Assembly: GCA_030066795.1 (NCBI GenBank)
Contig: JASJAW010000004.1
Location: 1 to 64,000, forward strand
Direction: 5' to 3'
DNA from: Dinoroseobacter sp.
Lineage (GTDB): Bacteria > Pseudomonadota > Alphaproteobacteria > Rhodobacterales > Rhodobacteraceae
DNA length: 64,000 nucleotides
Shown: positions 63,295 to 64,000 of the stretch, piece by piece
Layout: every line of letters starts with the position of its first letter
Numbering within the stretch: the first letter of the stretch is position 1
Notes under the pieces: model-generated
Told to the model about the DNA's origin: nothing
Database searches by the model: none
Seen by the model: only the letters and a program-made list of their open reading frames with translations
Translations under genes and position numbers: made by a program

Positions 63295-64000
63295 ATGGCT
63301 GAGATAATCGTCAGGAACGTGCGCAAAGAATTCGGGGACTTCGTCGCCGTAAAAGAAAGCTCGTTCACAATTGAGGACGGTGAGTTCTTCATGTTGCTCG
63401 GACCCTCGGGCTGCGGAAAAACGACGACACTGCGCATGATCGCCGGGCTTGAGTTGCCAACCTCGGGGGAGATTATTCTCGACGGCGAGGAAATCAGCCA
63501 GAAGCCTCCGTCTGAGCGAGACATCGCCTTCGTCTTTCAGATGTTCGCGCTGTATCCGCACATGAATGTCCGCAAGAACATCAGCTATCCGCTTGTCAGC
63601 CAGGGCATGCCGCGCGCGCAGGTGAAAGAAAAGGTGGCTGAAGTTGCGCGCATTCTTGGTATCGAAGACATCTTGAACAGACCTGTTGGCGGCCTCTCTG
63701 GCGGCGACCGCCAACGCGTCGCACTTGGACGCGCAATCGTTCGGGAACCCAAGGCATTCATGATGGACGAGCCACTTGGTGCATTGGACGCGGAGTTTCG
63801 CGAACACATGGCAGAAGAGCTACGCGCATTGCACGACCGGATGGGCGCGACGACTGTCTACGTGACGCACGATCAACTCGAAGCCATGCAAATGGGCGAC
63901 AAAATCGTGGTGATGAACAACGCGGTGGTCGAACAGTTTGGTACGCCACAGGATATCTACGATGCACCGGCGACCATGTTCGTCGCGGACTTCATCGGCT
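63295..64000 (+). CDS. Sugar-type ABC transporter ATPase (UgpC/MalK-like), 3' end beyond window
   Basis: 235 residues visible; the frame is open to the end of the window. Walker A GPSGCGKTTT, Q-loop FVFQMFALYPHMNV, signature LSGGDRQRVALGRA, Walker B AFMMDEPLGALD and H-loop YVTHDQLEAM are intact, as in the CUT1 sugar importer class. The C-terminal regulatory (TOBE) domain expected after about residue 240 lies outside. ATG at 63295, two bases after the small membrane protein's stop. Powers the two permeases upstream. Confidence 0.93.
   Translation, partial: MAEIIVRNVRKEFGDFVAVKESSFTIEDGEFFMLLGPSGCGKTTTLRMIAGLELPTSGEIILDGEEISQKPPSERDIAFVFQMFALYPHMNVRKNISYPLVSQGMPRAQVKEKVAEVARILGIEDILNRPVGGLSGGDRQRVALGRAIVREPKAFMMDEPLGALDAEFREHMAEELRALHDRMGATTVYVTHDQLEAMQMGDKIVVMNNAVVEQFGTPQDIYDAPATMFVADFIG

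Overview
This window looks like a chromosome segment of a marine-type alphaproteobacterium, most likely Rhodobacteraceae (Roseobacter group). The evidence is the rRNA operon tail (23S, 5S, then tRNA-fMet), the generally high GC, and a gene set typical of that group: TctABC and TRAP transporters, tricarballylate genes, dimethylglycine-dehydrogenase-like proteins beside an MttB homologue, a cyanate operon, and DUF3300/DUF2950 proteins. The taxonomic call is an inference from gene content.

Layout. 1-490: end of an rRNA operon. 0.8-5.8 kb: a lipoprotein hydrolase and three Tad/Flp-pilus-type pseudopilin-like genes. 5.8-10.1 kb: an RND efflux pump (pump plus adaptor), followed by a small K+-channel-like gene. 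11.0-19.2 kb: a tricarboxylate module with divergent halves, tctC-tctB-tctA-CoA transferase on one side and tctD-tctE-periplasmic binding protein-citryl-CoA lyase-like gene on the other. 19.2-25.8 kb: a cyanate module, with a PAS/AAA+ regulator divergent from an NrtABC/CynABD-type transporter, a DUF1348 protein and cyanase. 26.9-30.4 kb: tricarballylate oxidation genes tcuA and tcuB with a LysR regulator. 30.4-44.5 kb: a methylated-amine/betaine catabolism region. It holds two FAD-GcvT dehydrogenases, a non-pyrrolysine MttB homologue, a Rieske oxygenase, an aldehyde dehydrogenase, a carboxymuconolactone-decarboxylase-like protein, an HpbD-like enolase-superfamily enzyme, a class III aminotransferase, and LysR and RpiR regulators. 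44.5-48.6 kb: a lower-GC, partly decayed surface-sugar patch (membrane protein, glycosyltransferase, rfbF, broken epimerase, rfbC-like). 48.9-53.4 kb: an unusual six-gene metal-handling operon on an FtsX-type ABC transporter. 53.7-56.0 kb: DUF2950 and DUF3300 proteins. 56.3-59.2 kb: a TRAP transporter. 59.7-64.0 kb: a sugar/polyol-type ABC importer whose ATPase runs off the window.

Two observations deserve the most attention. The first is the operon at 48915-53369. It combines a ZnuA-like binding protein that has lost two canonical histidine ligands, two small exported proteins resembling nickel-uptake accessory proteins (both predicted to start with His after signal cleavage), and an FtsX-type ABC transporter whose periplasmic part carries His pairs. 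I propose an atypical transition-metal acquisition system. The second is a set of well-formed tandem operators: TACGA-N4-TCGTA twice between the cyanate regulator and transporter, and a 16-bp TGAGGT...ACCTCA palindrome twice at the sugar ABC promoter. All functional assignments come from motifs recognised by eye; no database search was run.
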